Shown here in pieces: positions 55,050 through 63,586 of a DNA stretch of 64,000 bases. Source of the DNA: Jiangella gansuensis DSM 44835 (lineage in GTDB: Bacteria; Actinomycetota; Actinomycetes; Jiangellales; Jiangellaceae); the NCBI RefSeq assembly GCF_000515395.1, contig NZ_KI911782.1:3594606-3658605 (forward strand), read 5' to 3'. The notes beneath the pieces were generated by a model. The model saw only the letters and a list, made by a program, of their open reading frames with translations, was not told the origin of the DNA and did not search any database. Made by a program: the position numbers and the translations under genes. The stretch's first letter is position 1, and every line of letters starts with the position of its first letter.

Positions 55050-55532
55050 GCTGAGGAAGTCCTCCCAGTCTTCGAGGCGGCGGTACCCGGTGACGGTCGT
55101 CCGCGCGCAGCCATCGATGCGGCGTGGGAGTTCGTCAACGGGGCGAGGCGGACCAAGCTGCAGCGCATCACCTCGTTGGACGCGCACCGCGCAGCGAAGG
55201 AGGCGCCCACCGAGGCCGCACGTCTCGCGGCGCGCGCCGGCGGCGACGCCGCATCCGCCGCGTATCTCCACCCGATCGCGAAGGCCACCCAGGTGGGCCA
55301 CGTCCTGCGCGCTGCGGCCAGTGCGGCCCGCGTCGCCGAGTTGAACGCAGGCGATGATCCCCGCGCCGGCATCGCGGTCATCGAGCAGGCGCGGCGGCGC
55401 GCCACACCGGCACTGATCGATGTTCTCGGTCGCTATCCGCTCGCGCCGGCTGGGAAGGGCCGGGTCGCGTTGCTTATGACCATCTTGGACAACTCCCTGC
55501 GTGTGTCGCTGAATCGCCAGGACACCTCATGA
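55050..55532 (+). pseudogene. Imm5-like putative immunity protein, 5'-truncated
   Basis: The frame reads AEEVLPVFEAAVPGDGRPRA, then FVNGARRTKLQRITSLDAHR, then AAYLHPIAKATQVGHVLRAA, VIEQARRRATPALIDVLGRYPLAP and a normal end. This is the small helical family annotated as putative immunity protein (Imm-5 group) in actinobacteria. The N-terminal ~20 residues and start codon are missing. Family sequence begins within 20 bp of the right edge of a TGATCA palindrome. A TTG at 55176 could start a shorter product. No toxin gene is adjacent, so the immunity label is by family only. Confidence 0.6.
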
Positions 55533-55834
55533 TGGCTTGATCATTTCCGGTATATGGTCGCGCGGCCGACGTTATGATCAACTTCCCGACGTCGACGACG
55601 ATGGTGCCGATGAGCGTGAAGAAAAGACGGGGATCACCGCCGCCAGCCGGACGAGCATGGGCCGGCCGCGGGGCAAGGGCCACGCCGTCCAGGCGACGAT
55701 CTGGGGCCGGTCGGCGGCCGGCACTGCTCGTGCCGACGAGAAACGGGTCATCGGCCGTCGCCGTGACAGGGAGCTCGAGCCCTACCGGCGGCTGAAGCCG
55801 ACCATCGACGACGACATCCGACGGCTGATGAATC
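55533..55834. other. Unresolved region, possible remnants
   Basis: About 300 bp with no gene I can support. A plus-strand frame (55537-55863) reads acidic then basic sequence ending EPYRRLKPTIDDDIRRLMNL. On the minus strand near 55565-55625 a hydrophobic stretch FFTLIGTIVVDVGKLI could be a broken membrane-protein end. Neither has clear family resemblance, and the plus-strand frame overlaps the DUF3097 stop. Confidence 0.35.
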
Positions 55835-56680
55835 TCAGGGATGGCCTGGCGACGGGTCGGTGACGAAGTCGATCATCTCCTCCACCCGGCCCAGCAGCGA
55901 GGTTTCGAGGTCGGTGTAGGTCGTCACCGCGCCGAGGATGCGCGCCCACGCCTCCCACGGCTCGACGTTCCAGCCGAGGCGGGCCATGACGCCCTCCTTC
56001 CATGGCTCACCCTTGGGTACGTCCGGCCAGGCCCCGAGCCCCAGCACTGACGGCCGTACCGCCTGCCACACGTCGATGTAGGGGTGTCCGACGATGAGGA
56101 CGTGCTCGGCGTGCGCACCGCCCCGCACCGCGTCGGCGAGCCGTGATTCCTTGCTGCCCGCGACGAGGTGATCGAGCATGACGCCCAGCCGCCGGCCGGG
56201 TCCGGGCTCGAAGTCGTCGACGACGGCGGCGAGGTCGTCGGCCCCGCCGAGCTCCTCGACGACGACGCCCTCGACCCGCAGGTCATGGCCCCAGACCTTT
56301 TCGACCAGTTCGGCGTCGTGCTTGCCCTCGACGTAGATGCGGCTCTCGCGGGCCGTGCGGGCTTTGTGGTTCAGCACCGCGACGGAGCCGGACGCGGAGA
56401 CCATGCGGCCGGGCTGGCGGGGCGCTGTCGGGCGGACCAGCGCGACCGGTTTGCCGTCGATCCAGAAGCCCGGGCCGAGCGGGAAGGCGCGGCGCTTGCC
56501 GTGCCGGTCCTCGAGGATGACGCCGTGCTTGTCGACTTCCACGACGGCACCGCAGAACCCGGTCTGCACGTCCTCGACGACGAGCCCGTGCTCGGCCGGC
56601 TGCTCGGTGCTGGCGGGGCGCCGGGGATGCGGAGAGTCGGCCAGGACGTCGCGGCCGTAACGGTCGGAGTAGCTGCTCAC
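55835..56680 (-). CDS. DUF3097 family protein
   Basis: A 281-residue actinobacterial protein of DUF3097. The N-terminal part reads SDRYGRDVLADSPHPRRPAS, the middle VVEVDKHGVILEDRHGKRRAFPLGPGFWIDG, and the conserved block ESRIYVEGKHDAELVEKVWG looks like a Toprim-type acidic core (VEGKHDAE with GVMLDHLVAGSKES). A nucleic-acid-related role is an inference from that resemblance. It has no close operon partner. Confidence 0.88.
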   Translation of the reverse strand: MSSYSDRYGRDVLADSPHPRRPASTEQPAEHGLVVEDVQTGFCGAVVEVDKHGVILEDRHGKRRAFPLGPGFWIDGKPVALVRPTAPRQPGRMVSASGSVAVLNHKARTARESRIYVEGKHDAELVEKVWGHDLRVEGVVVEELGGADDLAAVVDDFEPGPGRRLGVMLDHLVAGSKESRLADAVRGGAHAEHVLIVGHPYIDVWQAVRPSVLGLGAWPDVPKGEPWKEGVMARLGWNVEPWEAWARILGAVTTYTDLETSLLGRVEEMIDFVTDPSPGHP

Positions 56681-56747
56681 GATTCGTGACGGTACTGGCT
56701 CACCGTGGCCGGGCGCGGCAACGACATGCGCGCGGGGTGGGGGCGCG

Positions 56748-56780
56748 AAAAGGCCCCCGCCGCTGGAGGCGACGGGGGCC
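56748..56780 (-). terminator. Intrinsic terminator of the second DHA2 exporter gene
   Basis: On the minus strand GGCCCCCG (56780-56773) pairs with CGGGGGCC (56759-56752), and TTTT follows. It lies 14 bp after the exporter stop. Unlike the TGATCA palindromes it has the usual T-tract. Confidence 0.8.
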
Positions 56781-56794
56781 CGTGGCGCTCGGAC

Positions 56795-58291
56795 TCAGTG
56801 GATCATGACCGGAGCGGCCTCGCCTTCACCCTCGCCTTCGAACGCCGCTTCCTCGCTCTCCGGCGTGGCGTTGACGAACGCGAAGGCGATGGCCGCGGCC
56901 ACCACCAGGATGCCGACGGCCCACCAGATGGCGGTGGTGTAGCCGTTGACCATGCCCTGGAGTTGCACCAGCTCCGGCGACGACGCACCGGCCAGGTTCG
57001 CGCTGATGTACGTCGTCGTGGCACTGGCGGCGATGGTGTTGAGCAGGGCTGTGCCGATGGCGCCGCCGACCTGTTGCGAGGTGTTGATCATCGCTGACGC
57101 GATGCCGGCGTCGCGCGGCTCGACCCCGTACGTGGCCAGGCTCATGGCCGGCATGAACGTCGAGCCCAGCCCGAGGCCGAGCAGGAGCTGCGCCGGCAGC
57201 AGGAGACCCACGTACGAGCTGTCCACGCCCATCTGAGTGAGGATCAGCATGCCCGCGGCGGCTACCAGCAGACCCGGCGTCATGATGTAGCGCGCCGGGA
57301 CCCGAGTCATCAGCCGGGCACCGATCTGGGTGGAGCCGATGACCATGCCGGCCACCATCGGCAGGAACGCCACACCGCTGCGGACCGGACTGTAGTCCTT
57401 CACGATCTGCAGGTAGTAGGTGAGGAACAGGAACAGGCCGAACATCGCAATGACGGCCAGGCCGAGCGCGAGGTACACGCCGCCTCGGTTGCGGTCCAGC
57501 AGTACGCGCATCGGCAGCAGCGGCGCCTTCACGCGACGCTCGACCATGACGAACGCGCCCAGCAGGACGACGGTCAGCACGAACATCGAGATGGTGCCGG
57601 CCTCGGACCAGCCCTCCGTCTCCGCCCGGGTGAAGCCGTAGACCAGCGTGACCAGGCCGAGGGTGCCCAGCAGGGTGCCGGGAATGTCGAGCGGCGAGCG
57701 GTTGCGGGTGCCCTTCGGCTCGAACACCTGGGTCAGTGCGCCGACGAACGCCACCGCCGCGATCGGGATGTTGACGAAGAACACCCAGCGCCAGTCGAGG
57801 TACTCGGTGAGGATCCCGCCGAGGATCAGACCGATGGCCGCGCCACCACCGGCGATGGCACCGAAGATGCCGAACGCCCTGGCACGTTCCTTGGTCTCGG
57901 TGAACATGACGGCCAGCAGCGACAACGCGGCCGGTGCCAGCAGCGCGCCGAACACACCCTGCAGCGCGCGGGAGGCGAACATCATGAACTCGTTGGCGGC
58001 CGCGCCACCGAGGGCTGACGCCCCGGCGAAGCCGATGAGTCCGGTGAGGAACGTGTTCTTGCGGCCCCACATGTCGGCCACCCGGCCGCCGAGCAGCAGC
58101 AGGCCACCGAAGGCCAGCGCGTAAGCCGTGATGACCCATTGCCGGTTGGCGTCGGAGATGCCGAGGTCGGCCTGCGCCGACGGAAGCGCGATGTTCACGA
58201 TGGTCGCGTCGAGCACGACCATCAGCTGCGCCACGGCGATGAACGCGAGCGCCCGCCAGCGCCGTGGATCTGGCTGAGTTGTTTCAGGCAT
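56795..58291 (-). CDS. DHA2-type MFS drug exporter (second)
   Basis: A 498-residue, 14-helix MFS transporter. ALAFIAVAQLMVVLDATIVNIALPSAQADL is helix 1 with the LDATIVNIALP signature, LLLGGRVADMWGRKNTFLTG is motif A, and AGGGAAIGLILGGILTEYLDWRWVFFVNIP is motif C. It probably exports drugs or metabolites. It is downstream of and co-directional with a TetR gene (94-bp gap) that probably regulates it. ATG 58291 gives the normal N-terminus. The tail is acidic (EGEGEGEAAP). Confidence 0.93.
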   Translation of the reverse strand: MPETTQPDPRRWRALAFIAVAQLMVVLDATIVNIALPSAQADLGISDANRQWVITAYALAFGGLLLLGGRVADMWGRKNTFLTGLIGFAGASALGGAAANEFMMFASRALQGVFGALLAPAALSLLAVMFTETKERARAFGIFGAIAGGGAAIGLILGGILTEYLDWRWVFFVNIPIAAVAFVGALTQVFEPKGTRNRSPLDIPGTLLGTLGLVTLVYGFTRAETEGWSEAGTISMFVLTVVLLGAFVMVERRVKAPLLPMRVLLDRNRGGVYLALGLAVIAMFGLFLFLTYYLQIVKDYSPVRSGVAFLPMVAGMVIGSTQIGARLMTRVPARYIMTPGLLVAAAGMLILTQMGVDSSYVGLLLPAQLLLGLGLGSTFMPAMSLATYGVEPRDAGIASAMINTSQQVGGAIGTALLNTIAASATTTYISANLAGASSPELVQLQGMVNGYTTAIWWAVGILVVAAAIAFAFVNATPESEEAAFEGEGEGEAAPVMIH

Positions 58292-58385
58292 GACGAGTCC
58301 AATCAAGGTTTTCCGTGTCCAGGCGAGTCGTCTACGAACATGACGGTTTCGCCCGGGTAGATGTGACATGCAGGCGGGACAGGGC

Positions 58386-59036
58386 TCAGGCGGTGTCGGC
58401 TTCGAAGTCCTCGAAGGTCACCGCGGTTCCGCACAGCTCGGACCTGGCGGGCGTGTGCAGGCCATCCAGGAAGAGCTGCAAGTGCCGGTGCATGAACCGC
58501 TCGACCTGTGAACATGCGGTTCCGGCGACCGGACGGGTGAGCTGGGTGATCGCGACCATGAGATCACCCAAGGCGATGTCGGGCCGGAGCTGGCCGGACC
58601 GGCGGGCGTTGTCCATGAGGCGCGTGACCGTCGCCTCGAGGCGTTCGCGGGCATCCACGACGTGGGGATCGTTCTTGTCGAACCCCTCGTGGAGGAGGGA
58701 CGAGAGCGCGCCTACGCGTTCGTCGGCGGCTCGGTGGACGAAGCGCCGCAGCGCCTGGAACGGGTCGGGCTCCTCGGCGAGGGCGGCCTCGGCCTGTTCG
58801 GTGATGCGGGCCATGGAATACGACGCCACGACGTGCACGAGTTCGTGGCGGTCGGAGAAGTGCCGGTACAACGTGGCGTTGCCAACCCCGGCGCGGTGCG
58901 CGATGGCGTCGAGCGGCACGTTCGGCCCGTGTTCGACGAATGCCTCGCGTGCCGCGGCGATGATGCGCTCGCGGTTGCGGGTGGCGTCAGTACGGACCGG
59001 ACCCGTCTTGCGGTCGGCCGTCGCGCTGGCGCCCAT
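58386..59036 (-). CDS. TetR family regulator (second exporter)
   Basis: A 216-residue TetR repressor. The HTH is at about residues 41-60 (PLDAIAHRAGVGNATLYRHFSDRHELV), and the ligand domain includes FQALRRFVHRAADERVGALSSL and ATVTRLMDNARRSGQLRPDIALGDLM. It is the first gene of a probable operon with the exporter. Three inverted repeats of one type lie directly upstream of its start and are the likely autoregulatory operators. Confidence 0.92.
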   Translation of the reverse strand: MGASATADRKTGPVRTDATRNRERIIAAAREAFVEHGPNVPLDAIAHRAGVGNATLYRHFSDRHELVHVVASYSMARITEQAEAALAEEPDPFQALRRFVHRAADERVGALSSLLHEGFDKNDPHVVDARERLEATVTRLMDNARRSGQLRPDIALGDLMVAITQLTRPVAGTACSQVERFMHRHLQLFLDGLHTPARSELCGTAVTFEDFEADTA

Positions 59037-59062
59037 CGGATCCCCCTTCGAGGTCGTACCTG

Positions 59063-59148
59063 AACCGGGGGAACTTTCCCCGGTTCCCGATCCGGGGAAA
59101 GGCTCCCCGGATCGACGGACACAGGCTCAAACGGGGAGTGTGTCCCCG
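59063..59148. promoter_or_regulatory. Three CGGGG-N7-CCCCG inverted repeats upstream of tetR
   Basis: AACCGGGG-N7-CCCCGGTT (59063-59085), GATCCGGGG-N7-CCCCGGATC (59089-59113) and CGGGG-N7-CCCCG (59132-59148). Core and 7-nt spacer length are constant while the spacer sequence varies. They lie 27-112 bp before the TetR start and look like a cooperative operator array for that regulator. Confidence 0.6.
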
Positions 59149-59384
59149 GATATTTCCGGACCTGGCTGTGACCTGCGTCACATGGATGGCTGGACAGGCG
59201 CCGTCGCCCCGGCGTCAACGCTCGCAGCGAGGCGCGGTCGGGAGCAAACGAATTTTCCAGCACGGCCACGACGCTACTCACGGGGTCCGACAAGGTCGGT
59301 CCGCTGCTCACCGATGTGGGTGGCCGAGCGGGCGGCTCGGTGAGCCGCCGTGAGCGTGGCGCGACGCGGGCCCGCCCGATTACG

Positions 59385-59416
59385 TAGAATTGGCACTTCG
59401 AAGGGTCGAGTGCCAA
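59385..59416 (+). promoter_or_regulatory. Promoter -10 and CIRCE operator of hrcA-dnaJ
   Basis: TAGAAT at 59385-59390 is a good -10. Overlapping its last base, TTGGCACTT-N9-GAGTGCCAA (59390-59416) matches the CIRCE element bound by HrcA, with three departures from the TTAGCACTC-N9-GAGTGCTAA consensus. HrcA would block transcription start and so regulate its own operon. Confidence 0.85.
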
Positions 59417-59443
59417 AGTGATCGCGACGGGAGGTGTGCTCGG

Positions 59444-60466
59444 TTGTCCATCGATGACCGCAAGCTCGACGTCCTACGGGCGATCGTCCAGGACTATGTC
59501 GCCACTCAGGAGCCGGTCGGTTCGAAGGCGCTGGCCGATCGGCATCAGCTCGGGGTGTCGCCGGCCACCATCCGCAATGACATGGCCGTGCTCGAGGACG
59601 AAGGCTATATCGCCCAGCCCCACACCAGCGCCGGTCGGGTGCCCACTGACAAGGGCTACCGCTTGTTCGTCGACCGGCTCTCCACGGTGAAGCCGCTGTC
59701 GTCGCCCGAGCGCCGGGCCATCCAGACCTTCCTCGACGGCGCCGTGGACCTCGACGACGTCGTCTCGCGCACCGTGCGACTGCTCGCCCAGCTCACCCGG
59801 CAGGCCGCTGTGGTGCAGTACCCGTCGCTGAGTCGCTCGACCGTGCGCCATGTCGAGCTGGTCATCCTGGCGCCGGACCGTGTGCTCGTCGTGCTCATCA
59901 CCGACACCGGCCGGGTCGAGCAGCGGGTCGTTGAGCTGCCCGCCGACGCCGACGACACCCTCGTGGGTGAGCTGCGCGCGCGCATCAACGCCCTCGTCGT
60001 GGGCCAGGACTTCGCCACCGTCGAGACCCGCGTCACCGAGCTGGCCGAGCGCTTCGCCCCCGAGGACCGCGCCACCGTCGCCGCTGTCACGGCCACGCTG
60101 TTGTCCACGCTCATCGAGCGGCACGAGGAGCGTGTCGCCGTCGCCGGCACCGCCAACCTGGCCCGTTACGGCCAGGAGTTCGACCACGAGCTCGAGCCGC
60201 TGCTGTCCGCGCTGGAGGAGCACGTCGTGCTGCTCCGCCTGCTAGGCGAGGCCACCAGCCCGGCCACGTTCCGGGTGCGCATCGGCAGCGAGAACGCGCC
60301 GTCCGGCCTGTCGGCCACGTCGGTGGTCACCACCGGGTACGGGCCGGGCGAGTTGGCCCTGGCTAGCATGGGGGTGGTCGGGCCGACCCGGATGGACTAC
60401 CCCGGGACGATCGCGGCGGTCGGCGCTGTTGCTCGATATGTCAGCAAGATTCTCTCGGCTCACTAG
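59444..60466 (+). CDS. hrcA: Heat-inducible transcription repressor HrcA
   Basis: A 340-residue repressor of chaperone genes. The N-terminal winged helix reads [27 protein letters not shown] and [40 protein letters not shown]. The C-terminal GAF-like dimer domain includes [11 protein letters not shown] and [17 protein letters not shown]. The start is TTG 59444, with GGGAGG about 10 nt upstream. It sits between its CIRCE site and dnaJ, with a 2-bp gap to dnaJ. Confidence 0.96.
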   Translation: MSIDDRKLDVLRAIVQDYVATQEPVGSKALADRHQLGVSPATIRNDMAVLEDEGYIAQPHTSAGRVPTDKGYRLFVDRLSTVKPLSSPERRAIQTFLDGAVDLDDVVSRTVRLLAQLTRQAAVVQYPSLSRSTVRHVELVILAPDRVLVVLITDTGRVEQRVVELPADADDTLVGELRARINALVVGQDFATVETRVTELAERFAPEDRATVAAVTATLLSTLIERHEERVAVAGTANLARYGQEFDHELEPLLSALEEHVVLLRLLGEATSPATFRVRIGSENAPSGLSATSVVTTGYGPGELALASMGVVGPTRMDYPGTIAAVGAVARYVSKILSAH

Positions 60467-60468
60467 GG

Positions 60469-61617
60469 ATGACAAGGGTGCCCACCACGGATTACTACGA
60501 AGTCCTCGGCGTGCCGAAGGACGCTTCCAGTGAGCAGATCAAGAAGGCCTATCGGCGGTTGGCGCGGCAGTTGCACCCTGACGTCAACCCCGACCCCGAG
60601 ACGCAGGAGCGCTTCAAGGAGGTCGTCACCGCCTACGAGGTGCTGAACGACCCGCGCAAGCGTGAGATGTACGACCTCGGGGGAGACCCCCTGGCCAGCG
60701 GCGGCGGGGCGGGTGGCAACTTCGGTGGCGCGTTCTCGTTCACCGACATCATGGACGCCTTCTTCGGTGGCAGCGCCGCCCGTGGCCCGCGCAGCCGGGT
60801 CCGTCGCGGCCAGGATGCGCTGGTCCAGCTGAAGATCGAACTGGCCGACGCCGTCTTCGGCGCCACCCGCGAGCTCCAGGTCGACACCGCGGTCGTCTGT
60901 GAGGTCTGCCACGGCGCCGGTACCGCCCAGGGGGCGCAGCGGGTCACCTGCCCGACGTGCCAGGGCCAGGGCGAGGTCAGCCAGGTGCAGCGGTCTTTCC
61001 TCGGCCAGGTCATGACCAGCCGGCCGTGCCCGGCGTGCCAGGGCTTCGGGACGGTCAACCCCAACCCGTGCGTGGAGTGCTCCGGCGACGGCCGGGTGCG
61101 CACCCGCCGCACCCTGACGATCAAGATCCCGGCCGGTGTCGACAACGGCACCCGCATCCAGCTGTCCGGCCAGGGCGAGGTCGGCCCGGGCGGCGGCCCC
61201 GCCGGCGATCTCTACGTCGAGCTGGCGGTCACCCCGCACCCGGTCTACACCCGCAACGGCGACAACCTGCACTGCACGCTCCCGCTGCCCATGACGGCGG
61301 CCGCGCTCGGTACCAGCGTCGAGATCGAGACGTTCGACGGCCCGGCAACCATCGAGATCCGCCCCGGGGCCCAGCACGGCGAGCAGATCAAACTGGGGGC
61401 TCGCGGCGTGCCGAAGCTGCGCGGTACCGGCCGCGGCGACCTGCTCATCCACCTCGATGTGCAGACGCCGACCAAGCTCGACGCCCGGCAGGAAGAGCTG
61501 CTGCGCGAGCTGGCCGCGCTGCGCGACGAGGAATCCGTCCCGGGTCCCGGGCCGGCGCAGCAGCACGGCAACTTCTTCACCCGCATCCGCGACGCGTTCA
61601 AGGAAGGCCTGGCCTGA
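60469..61617 (+). CDS. dnaJ: Chaperone DnaJ (DnaJ2 type)
   Basis: A 382-residue type I Hsp40. The J domain (residues ~1-70) contains HPD within [19 protein letters not shown], and a Gly-rich region follows. Four CXXCXGXG zinc repeats follow: [24 protein letters not shown] and CVECSGDG. The substrate-binding C-terminal domains complete it. It stimulates DnaK ATPase. It is co-transcribed with hrcA, the usual actinobacterial arrangement of the second dnaJ copy. Confidence 0.97.
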   Translation: MTRVPTTDYYEVLGVPKDASSEQIKKAYRRLARQLHPDVNPDPETQERFKEVVTAYEVLNDPRKREMYDLGGDPLASGGGAGGNFGGAFSFTDIMDAFFGGSAARGPRSRVRRGQDALVQLKIELADAVFGATRELQVDTAVVCEVCHGAGTAQGAQRVTCPTCQGQGEVSQVQRSFLGQVMTSRPCPACQGFGTVNPNPCVECSGDGRVRTRRTLTIKIPAGVDNGTRIQLSGQGEVGPGGGPAGDLYVELAVTPHPVYTRNGDNLHCTLPLPMTAAALGTSVEIETFDGPATIEIRPGAQHGEQIKLGARGVPKLRGTGRGDLLIHLDVQTPTKLDARQEELLRELAALRDEESVPGPGPAQQHGNFFTRIRDAFKEGLA

Positions 61618-61633
61618 CCGCCCGGCGACACCG

Positions 61634-61700
61634 AAATGATCACGTCGACGCGGGCGCGCGCTGCGCGAGTGGCCCGTCCTTCGGAACACAGGGTGTACGC
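61634..61700 (+). repeat. AAATGATCACGT head, family D copy 4 (divergent body)
   Basis: AAATGATCACGTCGAC begins 16 bp after the dnaJ stop in the same orientation as the other family D heads. The body that follows (GCGGGCGCGCGCTGCGCG) does not keep the CTCCCGC/GCGGGAG stem but can form its own GC-rich hairpin. It is a partial or diverged copy. Confidence 0.5.
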
Positions 61701-61717
61701 CTGGTGATGGGCCGACC

Positions 61718-62458
61718 GTGAGCGCTCCAGTGTTCATCGCCGACGCCGCCGCACTACGGGCGTCGGACGAGGTCGTGCTCGACGGCGACGAGGGCCGCCA
61801 CGCCGCCGTCGTCCGCCGCATCGCCGTCGGCGAGACCGTCGAGCTCACGGACGGCGCGGGGCAGCTGGCGCGCTGCGTCGTCGTCGGCGCCAGCAAACAG
61901 AGCCTCACGTGCGCCATCGAGGAACGGATCGCCGTGCCCGCGCCGCGGCCCCGGGTGGTCGTCGCTCAGGCCCTCCCGAAGGGCGACCGCGGCGAGACCG
62001 CCGTCGAGACCCTCACCGAGGTGGGTGTCGACGAGATCCTGCCGTGGTCCGCGCAGCGCTGCATGGTGCGGTGGACGGGCGAGCGCGGCGAGAAGTCGCT
62101 GCGACGCTGGCGGTCCACGGCGCGCGAGGCGGCCAAGCAGGCACGCCGGGCCTGGCTGCCGTCCGTCGGCGACGTGACGACGACGCCGGCACTCGCCACG
62201 CGGGTCCGAGACGCCGCGCTGGCCGTCGTTCTGCACGAGGAGGCGACCGCGCCGCTGGCGTCCGTCGACCTTCCCGACGACGGCGACATCCTACTGGTGG
62301 TGGGCCCGGAGGGCGGGGTGACGCCGGAGGAGATCGAGACGTTTGAGGCCGCCGGCGCCGTCACTGTCCGGATGGGACCCACGGTGCTGCGGACGTCCAC
62401 CGCCGGGACGGTGGCCGCCGGCATCCTGCTCGCCCGCACCCCACGCTGGCTCCCATGA
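61718..62458 (+). CDS. rsmE: 16S rRNA (uracil-1498-N3)-methyltransferase
   Basis: A 246-residue SPOUT methyltransferase that methylates U1498 of 16S rRNA. The N-terminal PUA-like domain reads VVLDGDEGRHAAVVRRIAVGETVELTDG. The knotted C-terminal domain has VVVAQALPKGDRGETAVETLTEVGVDEILPW, LLVVGPEGGVTPEEIETFEAAG and the SAM-binding MGPTVLRTSTAGTVAAGILL. GTG 61718 starts it. Following dnaJ is conserved synteny. The TGA stop lies inside the next palindrome. Confidence 0.96.
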   Translation: MSAPVFIADAAALRASDEVVLDGDEGRHAAVVRRIAVGETVELTDGAGQLARCVVVGASKQSLTCAIEERIAVPAPRPRVVVAQALPKGDRGETAVETLTEVGVDEILPWSAQRCMVRWTGERGEKSLRRWRSTAREAAKQARRAWLPSVGDVTTTPALATRVRDAALAVVLHEEATAPLASVDLPDDGDILLVVGPEGGVTPEEIETFEAAGAVTVRMGPTVLRTSTAGTVAAGILLARTPRWLP

Positions 62459-62508
62459 TCATGTTCCCTCGCGGACCCTAAAGCGACCGCGAGGGAACAT
62501 GATCATGG
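62453..62508. repeat. TGATCA palindrome, family A copy 3
   Basis: 22-bp arms CCATGATCATGTTCCCTCGC-GG and their exact complement, with a 12-nt loop. It lies between the converging rsmE and GerMN/Gmad2 genes and includes the rsmE stop (62456-62458). Confidence 0.85.
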
Positions 62509-63576
62509 TCACTCGACGGTGAAGGTGCGCGAGTCGCTCATCGGGGGACGGCCCTCGCCGCCGGACACGTCCTCCTCGGTGATCACGACCTCATAGGTCC
62601 CCGGCTCCAGCTCGACCTCGAACTGGAACTCCGCGAACGTGCAGCACTCGGCGGCCGTGGTGGCACCCTGCTCGACTACCTCGCCGTCGCGGCGGACCTC
62701 CCACGGCACGTTGGCCTCGAACGTCGCCGCCTCGCCCATGACGGCGACGGGGCTGGTGACCGTGGCGCCCTCGGCCGGCTCGTTGAGCTGCATCAGCTGC
62801 CGGACCTCCAGCGGGTCGGCGCGGCCGACCGGCTCGGCGAGCGACACCCCGTCCAGGGCGTCGACCGGCTGGCCCTCGACCGTGATGCGCACCGGCAGCG
62901 AACCGTCCTGACCGCTGCTCGCCGCCGCGGCCGTCGCGGTGTAGACGACCTGCTGTACGGCCAGCTCGGCCGCCGAGGGCTCGGTGTCACCGGCGGTGAC
63001 CTCCGGCAGGGCGGTGAGGTCGACGGTGATGACGTCGACGCCCACCTCGGCGGAGCGGACCAGGTCCGGCTGCCACAGGCTCGAATAGTCGGGATCGGCC
63101 GGGTCGGCCAGCTGGCGCAGCGCGGCGAGCACCGGCGGGTCGGCGGTTTCGACCGTCTGGAACTCCCGTGCCAGCCGGGGGCCTGCGCCGGAATCGGCGA
63201 CGAAATAGACCGGCAGCGAGAGCGTCTCGACCGGCCCCGTCGATGGTGGCTCGCTCGGCGGCGTGGTCTGGTCGCCACCTGGCGGCGTCGGCGACCCGGA
63301 GCCGTCGGCGGGGGTGCGTGACGGCGACGACGTGGTGGAGGCGATGGGGTCGTCGGAGCCGTCCAGGGCCATGACGCCGCCGACCAGCACCGCCACGGCC
63401 ACCGCCGTCGCCGCGGCCAGGCCCAGCAGCACCGGCCGGCGCCACAGCGGCACGTCCTTCGTGCGCCGGCGGATCTGCGCCAGCCCGTCCGGTCCCGGCT
63501 CGACGTGTTCGGCCGCCCGGTTCAGGGCGGCGTGGAGGCGCTGTTCCTCAGGTGTCCAGTCCTCGGGGGTGTTCAT
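62509..63576 (-). CDS. GerMN/Gmad2 domain membrane protein, possible anti-sigma partner
   Basis: A 355-residue protein. A cytoplasmic N-terminus (~45 residues, WTPEEQRLHAALNRAAEHVEPGPDGLAQIRRR) precedes one membrane helix (PVLLGLAAATAVAVAVLVGGVMAL), a Ser/Thr/Pro-rich linker, a GerMN domain (VETLSLPVYFVADSG ... VYTATAAAA) and a C-terminal Gmad2 Ig-like domain (LNEPAEGATVTSPVAVMGEAATFEANVPWEVRRDG). The N-terminal region resembles those of sigma-linked membrane proteins. It starts 10 bp after the sigma factor stop, so the pair is an operon. It lacks a zinc anti-sigma motif. Confidence 0.85.
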   Translation of the reverse strand: MNTPEDWTPEEQRLHAALNRAAEHVEPGPDGLAQIRRRTKDVPLWRRPVLLGLAAATAVAVAVLVGGVMALDGSDDPIASTTSSPSRTPADGSGSPTPPGGDQTTPPSEPPSTGPVETLSLPVYFVADSGAGPRLAREFQTVETADPPVLAALRQLADPADPDYSSLWQPDLVRSAEVGVDVITVDLTALPEVTAGDTEPSAAELAVQQVVYTATAAAASSGQDGSLPVRITVEGQPVDALDGVSLAEPVGRADPLEVRQLMQLNEPAEGATVTSPVAVMGEAATFEANVPWEVRRDGEVVEQGATTAAECCTFAEFQFEVELEPGTYEVVITEEDVSGGEGRPPMSDSRTFTVE

Positions 63577-63586
63577 GGTTGCCTCC

